In this document: positions 58,301-63,850 of the stretch, piece by piece
Layout of the letters: each line of letters starts with the position of its first letter
How positions within the stretch are numbered: the stretch's first letter is position 1
Origin: Diphasiastrum complanatum
Lineage: Eukaryota; Streptophyta; Lycopodiopsida; Lycopodiales; Lycopodiaceae
DNA: 64,000 nt
Assembly (NCBI GenBank): GCA_029204225.1
Contig: CM055100.1
Coordinates: forward strand, 50,203,083 to 50,267,082
Reading direction: 5' to 3'
Notes under the pieces: model-generated
Told to the model about the DNA's origin: nothing
Databases searched by the model: none
The model's input: only the letters and a program-made list of their open reading frames with translations
Program-made: the position numbers and the translations under genes

Positions 58301-60326
58301 TTTGAACTGCCATTTCCCTCTTCTTTGACTTGGCACCCACTCTCAAGCCAGATCATCCTAGAATTCCTTCGGGCCAGCTAGCTTTCTGCCCCATCACTTG
58401 GCTTTGCATCAGAGCCGAGCAAGGTAGAGAATGGTTTGATGGCAGGAACAGCGATATTACTGTATCGTGCTTTTTTCCCTTGTAAAAAAATACGTATTTA
58501 TAAAAAAATTTGTTCAAGTTCCAGAATGGAACACATTCTGGAACGCGTTCCGTTCCAGAACGGGCAACTGTGGACTGCCCTAACAAAATGAGTGGTTTTT
58601 TATCTTCAGTGCTTTGACGAGATATTAAGCTAGTTTGCTTATAATAACACAAGTTTTGGACTTGTTAACTGCAATGTTAAGATTGTTGCAAAATAATGTG
58701 GTCAAATATAACTCCGCTTACTCTAAGGCCTATACTTGATGATTCTTGATCATTCGCTCCATGGTAACGATGGTCACGTGTCTATTTGAGACTCATGAAA
58801 GGATCGATCTTTTAATTGAATGTCTGTTCCTTCGATGGAAGACTTGGATAACATTCTCCAAACTAGCAGGTCATTCACAAGGGTGTTCTACATTAAAAAC
58901 ATCTTGAAAGATGCACTGTTTTGTCATCACTGGTTTTCTATTCCATGCCTGACTAGCTGTCAATTTCACTTCCATACCAAGGCTTTGTTTGGGATTCAAT
59001 CATTTTTGACAGGTGGTGTATATGATTAAGACTGCTCGAGACTCCCTTATCTGTCCAGATGTGAACATTATCTTCTTTGCTGTTATCTGCTCTTCTTGTT
59101 CTGTTCGTGCTTTGCTTTAATGCTTAATATTCTTTTTGTTCACAGTCCCAAAACATGTAAGATGATAGCTGCAGACCATATGATTTTAAGATGCTTATCA
59201 CAAAATATTATCTTGGCTGTACAAACTAAGGAGTATCGAACACTCAAGCCATAACAGTTTCCTATTTTTCTGGATGCAGGATGCAGCTGGGGAGGAGACA
59301 CACTTGGCCATTGAAACAAGTGGTCATGGAGCTTTAAAAGAAAACCATTGGCTGGATGATGGAGCATATCTTATGGTATACCAGCTATAATCTCAATGCT
59401 GTTGCCTGAGTTCCTCTATAATCCTATGCAACTTTGACCTCTGCCCTATGTTTGAAGCATGCTTCCATAATGCTCTTAAGCAAGGCAAACTTGGGCTGGC
59501 AAACGAGGTTGAAATTGGTGGTAAGGCTAAAAAAGCCGGTGATAGATCAGAAAGGGATGATGAGTCAAACCAGTGGCTTACAAAAGGGGTCAAATGACCT
59601 CGAATCTTTCCATTGCTAACTTGCAAATATCTCTAAACAATAATGCTAAGAGAGAACTTTCCCAATCCCTTTAACTCCCTTTGGATTGATCAATTGCAAA
59701 TTCTTGCAATTGCAAGGAAAAGAAGAAAACAAGGAGCAGGTACCTGTTTCATACTTTGATCTAGCAGCAGTACCCTTTCCCTTTGCTTACAATTGCTGGT
59801 CATCCCTTCCAATAACATGACAATAGTTTAATTAGACTGGGTGTCATCAATATATAAAAACTTGAGACATTGCTGGTTGGATGTGACTTTTTTCGTTACA
59901 TTGTCTATTCATAAAAAAAATTTCAAGTGACACCATGAAGTTGCCACGTTACTTTCTTAGGTTAAACTTCTCATCAAGCTGGCAGCTGCAAAAGTTGCTG
60001 GGGAAACAAAGGGCAGTTCAGTCCTTTCTAATTTGATTGGAGAACTAAAAGAAGCAGAGTTTGCTACAGAATTGAGACTCAAAATTGATGAGAGTCACCC
60101 TGATGTAGGGGCACGGTAAACGATTTCGACTGTTATTAGACTTTCAAGTATTGTCTACTGTATGTATCTAGTAAATACAAGTTTTGTCTAACCATGTTAT
60201 TCATAGCTCCTACTTTTTACTGAATCCAGGACATTTCGAGATTATGGTGAAGAAGTTCTTAAGCAATTAGAGCAAAGGGTTGCATCAGATCATGTTCTAA
60301 CAAAGGCACCTGTAAACTATGAAGGG
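25829..60326 (+). CDS. Plastid-type phosphoglucomutase/phosphoglucosamine-mutase family protein (16 exons, 3' end missing)
   Basis: An alpha-D-phosphohexomutase, expected to move phosphate on a hexose via a phosphoserine. It resembles the plant class of Arabidopsis At5g17530/At1g70820; the exact substrate is not established here. Coding exons: 25829-25835, 27048-27275, 27586-27652, 39697-39877, 39973-40025, 54102-54190, 54399-54635, 54888-54952, 55934-55994, 56346-56463, 56693-56774, 57002-57074, 57337-57398, 59280-59375, 59961-60115, 60230-60326. Phases agree at every junction, giving 557 codons. Motifs: LQNGSDIRG at the domain start, active-site loop MITASHLP, metal loop DTDVDR, sugar loop ETSGHGALKENHW, and APVNYEG at the last exon. 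About 50-55 C-terminal residues (phosphate-binding loop, IRVSGF-type) are absent. No stop or frameshift occurs in the exons found. All large retroelements lie in introns. Confidence 0.92.
25960..26290 (+). repeat. Three ~110-bp tandem repeats in intron 1 of the mutase gene
   Basis: Units starting near 25977, 26066 and 26188 share 'attaaagcctgg/ctt', 'tgtaatttcttta/tgtatttcattca', 'gaagatccaccaraaat', 'ttattgtaac' and 'aatctgccaaag'. The first unit is the most diverged. They lie between the 7-nt start exon and exon 2. Confidence 0.75.
26805..26992 (+). repeat. Three ~55-65-bp tandem repeats just upstream of exon 2
   Basis: The units share 'ctctccacatcatycac', 'cacctgcaacctatcttag' and 'cttgttcatctc'. 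The last unit ends 55 bases before the exon 2 acceptor. It is distinct from the array at 25960-26290. Confidence 0.8.
27776..28720 (+). pseudogene. Ty1/copia RNase H relic and 3' end, in intron 3
   Basis: About 27950-28068 reads VALTRLDISFVVCMVSQFVADPRQTHWQAAK, the RT/RNase H connection of copia elements. 28205-28315 gives GYVFSFGAVSWANKKQLTVAPSCTEVE, the RNase H block with a conserved SxTExE-like motif. A small duplication of 'acattggcaagctgctaa' (28038 and 28070) breaks the frame. A purine-rich stretch near 28595 and a short terminal region before 28735 may be polypurine tract and LTR. Only the 3' end of the element survives. Confidence 0.75.
28735..28772. repeat. (TC)n microsatellite at the 5' edge of LINE A
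   Basis: An uninterrupted TC dinucleotide run directly precedes LINE A. Confidence 0.95.
28809..29879 (+). pseudogene. LINE A ORF1 (coiled-coil RNA-binding type), one in-frame stop
   Basis: The ATG at 28809 opens a frame starting MAKKKGSPCSPP, matching MAPRKRGGASSP of LINE B. It runs through a low-complexity Pro/Ser/Thr/Leu region (28860-29200), is broken by TGA at 29049-29051, and resumes in the same frame. The middle (29250-29480) has heptad-like Leu/Ile spacing, predicting a coiled coil. The C-terminal part reads RAWRTKRDPSTLIIGF, then GTLIFMDDDLTPMQVAERRK; the D-L-T...RR pattern recalls the C-terminal domain of L1 ORF1p. No zinc knuckle is present. It ends at TAA 29877. Expected role: nucleic-acid chaperone in the retrotransposition complex. 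Confidence 0.75.
29928..33299 (+). pseudogene. LINE A ORF2 (endonuclease, reverse transcriptase, finger), disrupted
   Basis: The apurinic-type endonuclease is represented from its middle: AVCYFAP, ILLAGDFNAR, GGGHSVVDYF and ISDHSLL. The first ~85 residues, including the ETHES catalytic Glu, are missing. RT begins about 30990 (KATDYDSLSVDFLKP, WCTNILHPILKAGDP), is interrupted by Ty3 integrase sequence at 31222-31447, and resumes with QAGFRPGYSTSDQI, FVDFRKAFDSVPR, GVKQGCPLSPTLFALYIDD and YADDVVLLSS (catalytic YADD, about 31880). TAG at 32797-32799 replaces a CAG found in sister copies. The C-terminal finger is CQLC-EDEFHFIFRC at 32865-32925. Confidence 0.9.
31222..31447 (+). pseudogene. Ty3/gypsy integrase fragment substituted into LINE A RT
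   Basis: The frame reads YNTSFRTSTNHTPFFLLYGQ, followed by ECVLSIEIELLTLRF, typical of the end of the gypsy integrase core (AYRTS..ATPF.LVYG.E.VLP.E). It continues with LDEETVASLVHQETFKKH. Sister LINEs have about 75 bases here encoding a GHxxAKLYGxxLQ block, which LINE A lacks. LINE homology resumes with ETEGLHAMGQAGFR. The junctions at about 31221 and 31448 are abrupt. Confidence 0.85.
33488..33501 (+). other. LINE A 3' hairpin
   Basis: Stem GTGCC/GGCAC with loop CCTG, followed by AAAAGACGTTAATAA and simple repeats. It is the putative recognition element for reverse transcription start. Confidence 0.7.
33603..34755 (+). pseudogene. LINE B ORF1
   Basis: Starts MAPRKRGGASSP at 33603. A Ser/Ala-rich N-terminal region is broken by frame changes before about 34060. 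A coiled-coil region follows (VDALRSEVQQLKLTMSTL, MALKQKIQTLEG), then TAA at 34393, and the C-terminal domain with AWRTKKDNSTLIIRF, LRGTQIFLDEDLTFIQVQER and AIYRDGQVRYLD. It ends at TAG 34753-34755. There is no zinc knuckle. The TAG is shared with LINE C at the equivalent position, so it is ancestral rather than damage. Confidence 0.75.
34756..38258 (+). pseudogene. LINE B ORF2
   Basis: Directly after the TAG and in the same frame come GLWNCSGIHS (endonuclease first strand) and, after TAG 34891, LLFTETHESQF (catalytic Glu). The endonuclease has a short deletion after AVCY (around 35158) that removes GDFNAR, then GGHSVVDYFMGSP and LSDHSFL. RT: LLNQAVIYGFPLPWCTNIIHPIH at 36175, FVDFRKALD, then TAG at 36665, and YADDMALLSS at 36786. 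The C-terminal region has LCQMCTLGEVESEEHFLFRCP (finger, about 37760). At least five frame or stop lesions exist. Confidence 0.88.
34762..34795 (+). other. Stem-loop 6 nt downstream of the ORF1 TAG in LINE B
   Basis: The 5' arm GGGGCTCTCGGGC (34762-34774) pairs with GCCCGAGACCCC (34784-34795): 12 base pairs, one bulged C, 9-nt loop. It starts 6 nt after TAG 34753-34755. The position and stability fit a readthrough stimulator; function is inferred. Confidence 0.6.
38479..38492 (+). other. LINE B 3' hairpin
   Basis: Stem ATGCC/GGCAT with loop TTCT, followed by TAAAAGACGTTAATAA. Compared with LINE A the outer G-C pair is replaced by A-T, a compensatory change. Confidence 0.7.
38546..39696. other. 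Remaining 3' part of intron 3
   Basis: Apart from the acceptor of exon 4, I recognise no gene or element here. Confidence 0.5.
39697..40025 (+). CDS. Mutase gene exons 4-5
   Basis: Exon 4 (39697-39877) follows the polypyrimidine-rich acceptor 'cttctgtgtag' and ends CAG|gtgagc. It encodes SDIRGVAIPGVEGEPVNL.. through RIAVGHDSRISANMLQ, the N-terminal strand-helix block of the superfamily. Exon 5 (39973-40025, donor GG|gtgagt) adds SAVARGIAGAGSDVVLYG. The 95-nt intron between them is the smallest in the gene. The next exon is 14.1 kb away and joins in frame as G-LASTPAMF. Confidence 0.95.
40026..40539. other. 5' part of intron 5
   Basis: Unique-looking AT-rich intron sequence between exon 5 and the truncated LINE D. 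No feature is recognised. Confidence 0.5.
40540..41490 (+). mobile_element. LINE D: 5'-truncated 3' end, intron 5
   Basis: It starts inside the C-terminal finger region of ORF2: LGEVESEEHFIFRCPAYF at 40558, then RGRYHCLFRDMPTTLRSL. The frame is open to 41065, ending in an unusual acidic run (EEEDDDDDEDD, about 40815-40850) and a His/Arg-rich tail. The 3' UTR carries (CA)n and (CT)n runs near 41100 and 41170, the hairpin at 41434-41445, and a TTTC/CT tail to about 41488. 5' truncation is the usual outcome of target-primed reverse transcription. Confidence 0.88.
41434..41445 (+). other. LINE D 3' hairpin
   Basis: Stem TGCC/GGCA with loop TTTT, then GGAAAAGACATTAATAAGG. It has the same position relative to the tail as in LINEs A, B and G. 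Confidence 0.65.
41491..42029. other. Unassigned CT-rich sequence between LINEs D and E
   Basis: It is rich in CCCAT/CTCTCT motifs and low-complexity open frames. It resembles the composition of LINE ORF1 5' regions, but I find no matching peptide. Confidence 0.35.
42030..43749 (-). mobile_element. LINE E: antisense ORF2 fragment (RT)
   Basis: Minus-strand frames give SSWCTNIIHPIHKNGDP (about 43575-43525), FVDFKEAFDFVSR (about 43310), LTLGGQVLEVVPSYTYLGILFSG (about 42850-42785) and LLAEFAVPPLQIEA (about 42510-42470), up to LGQLRVSHQLAIETGRF (about 42090-42035). The YADD box is hidden by a frame break near 43000. Homology stops before the C-terminal finger, and the upstream side is cut by the copia LTR at 43750, so both ends are missing. 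Confidence 0.88.
43750..44016 (+). repeat. copia 5' LTR plus primer binding site
   Basis: The LTR has TG..CA ends and is followed without a gap by TGGTATCAGAGC, complementary to initiator tRNA-Met. A CT run at about 43900-43915 lies inside. The remaining leader (44017-44715) contains repeated 'gagggcgcccaaaa' motifs, about four times between 44150 and 44360. Confidence 0.85.
44716..45640 (+). pseudogene. copia gag with zinc knuckle (frameshifted)
   Basis: MAKESEAIGSLFSEDRLDG opens gag, with GTNYSLWSYMIKNLLIAKGLW, a Ser-rich insert, and SKSAWDTLYTMYRVKN (UBN2 landmarks). A frameshift near 45190 moves to the frame with LNSLPSSYLSFVS and FDELVGLLLQEEQ. A second shift near 45480 leads to the zinc knuckle CHYCKRYGHFIKDC (CX2CX4HX4C) at about 45490-45535. 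Confidence 0.9.
45735..46960 (+). pseudogene. copia protease and integrase
   Basis: The protease active site reads WVIDSG at about 45737-45755, with a frameshift immediately after (expected DSGAS.HM). The GAG-pre-integrase finger is LWHARFGHLNFASLKKL .. CEGCILGK at 46110-46240, with one TAG at 46197. The integrase core has HSDVCGPMRTES, FIDDFSRFTW, TPYTPQQNGVAKRKNRT and FWVEAVITAAYISNRCPTK (46280-46700), with a stop near 46456. Confidence 0.9.
46991..48313 (+). pseudogene. copia reverse transcriptase (long open frame, 3' truncated)
   Basis: A 440-codon open frame: linker, then IWVLVDLPHGKKAIGSKWLYK, ARLIAKGYAQQKGIDYEETI, LDIKTTFLNGVLNEEVYLQQP, LKKALYGLKQAPRMWYQ and LYVDDIIITGSN (catalytic YVDD at about 47972). 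LDIKTTFLNG has Thr where Ala or Val is usual. The frame runs into LINE F sequence and stops at 48311, so RNase H is missing. Confidence 0.92.
48306..49312 (-). mobile_element. LINE F: antisense fragment, A/G subfamily
   Basis: It begins, in minus orientation, at HMRDTEFYCHW inside RT (49312), immediately beyond the CT tail of LINE G. It continues through LTFRPAALTRLRKGHSALVQMERF, YSAEAWCPSLSS and RVSSHQLAIETGRYTD to the finger CQCCSLQEIEGEFHFIFKC, and breaks at the copia junction near 48306. It is very similar to LINE G over the same interval. It has no 3' UTR or tail, so it is truncated at both ends. Confidence 0.88.
49319..49386 (-). repeat. (GA)n tract, the 3' tail of LINE G
   Basis: 68 uninterrupted bases of GA on the plus strand, which are (TC)n in LINE orientation, following TTAATATAATTCTAATTC as in LINE A. 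Confidence 0.9.
49413..49426 (-). other. LINE G 3' hairpin
   Basis: In minus orientation: stem GTGCC/GGTAC (one G-T wobble) with loop CTCG, followed by TTAACAGACATTAATATAATTC. Confidence 0.65.
52346..54101. other. 3' part of intron 5
   Basis: No intact gene. Near 53455-53505 a frame reads LITIHDPKADALSRTQ, resembling the end of gypsy RNase H; this is weak. An imperfect ~125-bp tandem duplication lies at about 53583-53690 and 53707-53812 ('gagaatgcaatatcat..', 'gttgtttttgagacaatyg'). Confidence 0.5.
54102..60326 (+). CDS. Mutase gene exons 6-16: catalytic core
   Basis: Eleven exons with GT-AG borders. Exons 6-7 form the phosphoserine loop (PVDGSIMITASHLPFNRNG; Ser of TASH is the expected phosphorylated residue). 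Exon 8 carries IIVDAGNGAGGFFA, exon 9 SVLEPLGAVTKGSQFLEPDG, exon 10 IPNPEDKKAM to DTDVD, and exon 11 R-AAAVDSNGQELNRNRLIALLS. Exon 12 gives TIVTDSVTSDGL, exon 13 GGKHHRFKRGYKNVIDEAIRL, exon 14 HLAIETSGHGALKENHWLDDG, and exons 15-16 the start of the C-terminal domain. The metal ligands are the three Asp of DTDVD. Introns here are 114 to 1881 nt, the range expected for this gene class. Confidence 0.96.
54953..55933. other. Intron 8 of the mutase gene
   Basis: No element is recognised. A 91-codon antisense frame at 55374-55099 has no motif. The acceptor is preceded by a strong T-run (55922-55931). Confidence 0.5.
57399..59279. other. Intron 13 of the mutase gene
   Basis: It holds an imperfect direct repeat at about 58172-58255 and 58291-58375 ('gccatttcc..ctcttctttgact', 'ctcggca/cttggca', 'tagaattccttcg') and a short GGAACGCGTTCC-rich block at 58518-58565 like the one at 4347. 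No coding sequence. Confidence 0.6.
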
Positions 60327-60776
60327 GTAAATCCACAATTTATTTGATCTACAAACTTTTTGTACCGATTTTAAGAATCAATAACTAAGCTGGTAGGATT
60401 GCTTTTTTATAAAAATATTGTTAACAGCATATTCTTTGAAGTCTTTTCTGCAGATCTGAGAAGATTGGCCTTTTGATAAGAGGATCATTTACTCTTGGTC
60501 TTGACTCTCACGAGAGAACTATTTGGCTTTTTTGAATACTTTATGTTAGCTGTACTATGATGTAGCATCTCTTGCACATCAATTCCGTACAAATTGGGAA
60601 TATCTTTATTCCTGATAATCCTTATGTGAGTATTGTTTTTCAGTGCTGCTATTGACATTCTCATCTATTCTATCAGCTCCCAAATTCTTTACCCAACTAC
60701 CCTAACATGGAATCCTCTTGCGTATGTTTAGTGAAACCTATATTTGACTACTAGTATAAGGAGTTATTGCTTGTAT
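60327..60776. other. Sequence after exon 16: start of intron 16 or alternative terminal exon
   Basis: A strong acceptor-like 'tcttttctgcag' at 60442-60453 is followed by ATC TGA. Splicing exon 16 to it would end the protein at APVNYEG-I. The family normally continues I-R-V-S-G for about 50 residues, and no such exon is visible before LINE C or up to base 64000. Confidence 0.55.
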
Positions 60777-61553
60777 ATGTCATCCTCCTCTTCCGCACTG
60801 TCCTCACACCAATCCACAGCTCCTGCCACCGCACCCATTCCCTACACTCCCTCCAAATCAGTTGAACTCTTTTCCTCTTGGGAAACTGACCAAATGAGAG
60901 CAGATTTGCAGCTCTTGAAGCAAGAACTTACACAGTTGAAAGAAGTAGTGGTCTCCTTAGTAAAGGAGAAGAACCTGTTGCAGTCTAAAGTCGCCTCATT
61001 GGAGCACGTGATCAACACTAGGCAAGTTGCAGCCTCAAAAACGCACACCACCATGATACGGGAGCTCGAGCACAAAATTGAACAGCATAAAGATTCACGG
61101 GCAGCAGTCTTGAAGAAAGGCACCAAACGTAGCGCCCCCATTTCCTCAGTTATCTCAGCCACCATTTCGGAAGAGCGGTCAAGGGAGCAAAAAGCTCATA
61201 ACATCAGGGTTCGTGGGATACCGGACACACAGGATGCCATGGCCGAAGCTACGAGATTTCTCGAGACCACTCTAGGACATGTGACAGATGGATTAGATAC
61301 AGCTTGGAGGACCACCAGGGATGCAGCTACACTGATCATCCGCTTCACATCCCTAGACAGCCGCAGAGAGGCCTTGCGCTGTAGAGCCCAGTTACGTGGC
61401 ACTGCCATATTTATGGATGATGATCTTACCCGCATCCAGGTTGAGGAGAGGCGTAAAGCCTTCCAGGCGGCTCGAGAGACTGGTAGATGAGTCATATATC
61501 GAGATGGTCAGATACGATTTGTTGCTGGCACCCCTAGCCGTTCCCAGAGCTAG
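60777..61553 (+). pseudogene. LINE C ORF1
   Basis: ATG at 60777 (MSSSSSALSS), in frame to TAG 61551-61553 with one TGA at 61488-61490, where sister copies have a sense codon (a CGA-to-TGA change is likely). Coiled-coil region: LQLLKQELTQLKEVVVSLV, NLLQSKVASLEHVI and TMIRELEHKIEQH (60900-61090). C-terminal domain: VRGIPDTQDAMAEATRFLE, AWRTTRDAATLIIRF and GTAIFMDDDLTRIQVEERR. No zinc knuckle. This is the best-preserved ORF1 in the window. Confidence 0.82.
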
Positions 61554-62797
61554 GAATTCGGGGCCCCCAAGATTGGTGGGAGCATCCCAGGGCCCCATCC
61601 ATACCATCTTCAGATTGGGGTATGGAATTATTATGGCATCCACTCATCCTCTACAGCAGGTGATTTGATTGACTTTATCACTGGACGAGACCTATTGTTT
61701 TTTATGGAGACTCACGAGAGCCAGGTGTGCGGTTTACCCACCTTCCCGGGATACAGATGGGATTTAGTATACAGATCTGAGACTAGATCAGCCAGTGGGC
61801 GTGGTTCGGGAGGAGTGGCTTGTCTCTATAGAGAGTCCCTTCATCAGATGTTTGAGTTCGTCAGGCATGATGAGCATGCACGGTATATCTGACTTCGTAT
61901 CAGGACGAGCGATTGGTTTGGACAGAAACGTCTTCATTGCTGCCTGCTATTTTCCTCCAGAGTCCTCCTCCTTTGCTGAGGGTGTTGGCTCACCTTACTT
62001 GAACCTTTCAGTGGATATCATTCTCACTGGATATTTTAATGCCCGGACAGCTTCACGACAGAGAGAGTTCCATGATGCTATAGATCAACTGCGAGTTCAT
62101 GCCCTGGATAGTGACAGCTTGGGGATCACCAGGATCTCCGATGATGGAGCCATTTATAATGGCCTACCTCACTGGCCTAACTCTGGCAGCTATACGTGTC
62201 ACCCTCACAGTGGTGGTCATAGTGCGGTTGATTACCTCATGGGGTCACCGTCATCCATTTCTCTCATTCACAGCTTCCGTATCTCTCATACCACCCTCTC
62301 TGATCATTCGATCCTATCCTTCACTACTGGCCACCTTCCAGCACCACAACTTCAACACCAGTCCACCTCGTGCACCCAAATACACCTTCCATCCCCTCTC
62401 TATCCCACTCTACCAGGAATCCCTCACCTCCTTACTTCACTCTTTTCCACACAGTGAATCACTGGAATCACAAGCCGCCTTCCTCACCACCTGTCTCCAC
62501 TCTGCGGCTACTTTGGCTTTCCCCTCTAAACCTCATAAACACAAACCAGTCCATCCTCGATCATCACGACCTTTCCACCCACCGTGGTATGACGCGGAAT
62601 GCCGATCCCTTCACTACTCTGTCACACATGCTCGTTTCCACGCCCGCCATCTCCTCCGCTCTTCACGACAATTGTACAACCGCACATTCCGTCGCAAAAA
62701 ACGTGCCTATGACGACTCCGAAGGAAACCGTCTTGTGAACCTCCTTCACAGCTCCTCCTCTGGTGCCTTTTGGCGTGAGTTTATCCCTCGTGCCCTA
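61554..62797 (+). pseudogene. LINE C ORF2, endonuclease part
   Basis: In the ORF1 frame after the TAG: VWNYYGIHS (first endonuclease strand with catalytic Asn) and LLFFMETHESQVC (catalytic Glu) to TGA at 61890. After a frameshift: AACYFPPES and a diverged GDFNAR (GYFNAR, catalytic Asp replaced by Tyr), NGLPHWPNSGSYTCHPHSGG and DHSILS. A further frame change gives the spacer with PPWYDAECRSLHYSVTHAR and KKRAYDDSEGNRLVNLL. No ATG lies in frame between the TAG and VWNYYG. Confidence 0.85.
61560..61596 (+). other. GC-rich foldable element 6 nt after the ORF1 TAG in LINE C
   Basis: GGGGCC (61560-61565) pairs with GGCCCC (61591-61596). Inside, TGGGA (61577-61581) pairs with TCCCA (61585-61589). 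The spacing from the TAG (GAATTC, 6 nt) is identical to LINE B. Confidence 0.55.
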
Positions 62798-62798
62798 T

Positions 62799-63153
62799 AA
62801 TAGATCCTAACACCACAGTAGGGCAAACACTAACTGATCCACCCAACCTTGCCTACTCCCTGATATAGAGTAAGCCCCTCCTAGCCCAGTGTGAGGACTG
62901 GTAGCATGCTACTGCCAAGTGTCGGCCACGTGGCACTGACGTGGCCGACTGCACGTCGGGACCCAACTGGGGGCCCTATCCTGCTGACAGGGTCCCTAGG
63001 CTGTGTTAGGCCTGCCATGGCTATGGACCGTGCTGGGGCACACTACTCACACTGTCTTGCCCTGTTGGTCATGTACGCTGGACACGACCCTGACTGTGTA
63101 ATCTGACCTATCTGTGTTCTCTAGGGTTCGGCACTGGTTACGAGCTCGTAACA
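62799..63153 (-). repeat. Chromovirus 3' LTR with palindromic start
   Basis: The right edge is fixed by the purine tract and TGTTACG at 63153. The left edge is set only by the end of LINE C homology. A perfect 16-bp palindrome, GTTACGAGCTCGTAAC, occupies 63137-63152. Confidence 0.7.
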
Positions 63154-63164
63154 CTCCCTCCCCC

Positions 63165-63530
63165 TTAAGAACCGTCTTGGTCCTCTAAGACAAAGTCTGG
63201 AAAAATCTTGCGAAGGACGCTGCCTCTTTCCCAAGTGGCATTCTCAACAGGTTGATCATTCCACTTAACCAGATATTTTCGGTATAGAGTATGACGAGTC
63301 TGCGTCTCTCTACTATCAAGAATCTCCTTTGGTTCATGTGGAGGTTGCTGAGGATCCAATGGGAGAACTAGAACACTGTCTTCTACCAGATTGTCTGATC
63401 TGGTTAAGGCTTTTCATAACTGACTTACATGAAAGACTGGAAAAACCTTACTGTTGTGTGGGAGTTCTAGTTCATAGGTGACCTCGCCTAGTCTCCTACT
63501 GATGGTAAAGGGACCACAATACCTTGGAGA
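63165..63530 (-). pseudogene. Integrase C-terminus and chromodomain
   Basis: The chromodomain is well preserved: LYRKYLVKWNDQPVENATWE followed by RGSVLRKIFPDF (63290-63195). The aromatic cage positions (Tyr, Trp, Trp) are present. A stop separates it from the upstream VFHVSQL block. The chromodomain ends the polyprotein next to the polypurine tract, as in chromoviruses. Confidence 0.85.
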
Positions 63531-63850
63531 CAACTTAGCACACACTCCTGATTTGAGGGTTTTAGAGTCAACTGGGACTCTAATTGTGGTCGACGACTTT
63601 TAAAACTGGTGCTGTAGCTAAGGCTGTTTTGAGAGCATCAAAGCTCTCCTGCTGTGCGGACTCCCAAATGAACTCCTTTCCCTTCCCCTTAAGGAGATTG
63701 GTCATTGGAACTGCTATCTGATGTAGGATGGTCCAGTTCAGGTGCATTAATCCATGTTGGGTTCTGTCAAGGATAAAAATTCAAAACTAACCTCTAGCCT
63801 GTTCGTTACGATGAGATGGTCCCAGTAAGTGTGTTTTCGCTCAGGGAGTT

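Larger units (their letters stand above)
60777..62797 (+). mobile_element. LINE C: ORF1 plus endonuclease, 3'-truncated
   Basis: It contains ORF1 (60777-61553), a conserved TAG, and ORF2 in the same frame, covering the endonuclease and the region before RT; it ends at REFIPRAL near 62797. RT, finger, 3' UTR and tail are missing, replaced by a minus-strand gypsy LTR. The element belongs to the B subfamily by sequence. It lies 450 bases past exon 16. Confidence 0.9.
62799..63850 (-). mobile_element. Internally deleted Ty3/gypsy chromovirus with 3' LTR
   Basis: On the minus strand, left-going: a fragment at the RT/RNase H border ([32 protein letters not shown], about 63700-63595), joined directly to the integrase C-terminal region ([34 protein letters not shown], about 63530-63415), a chromodomain, a purine tract (63170-63154) and a 3' LTR starting TGTTACGAGC at 63153 and running to about 62800. 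RNase H and the integrase core are deleted. Its insertion replaces the 3' half of LINE C. Confidence 0.85.

Noticed and set aside
60454-60480. Nonsense mutation in a true last exon of the mutase (ATC TGA)
   Set aside because: Sequence after the TGA does not resemble the expected VSGFGGW-type continuation, so a simple CGA-to-TGA change in a normal exon is unlikely; kept only as a possible alternative terminal exon.
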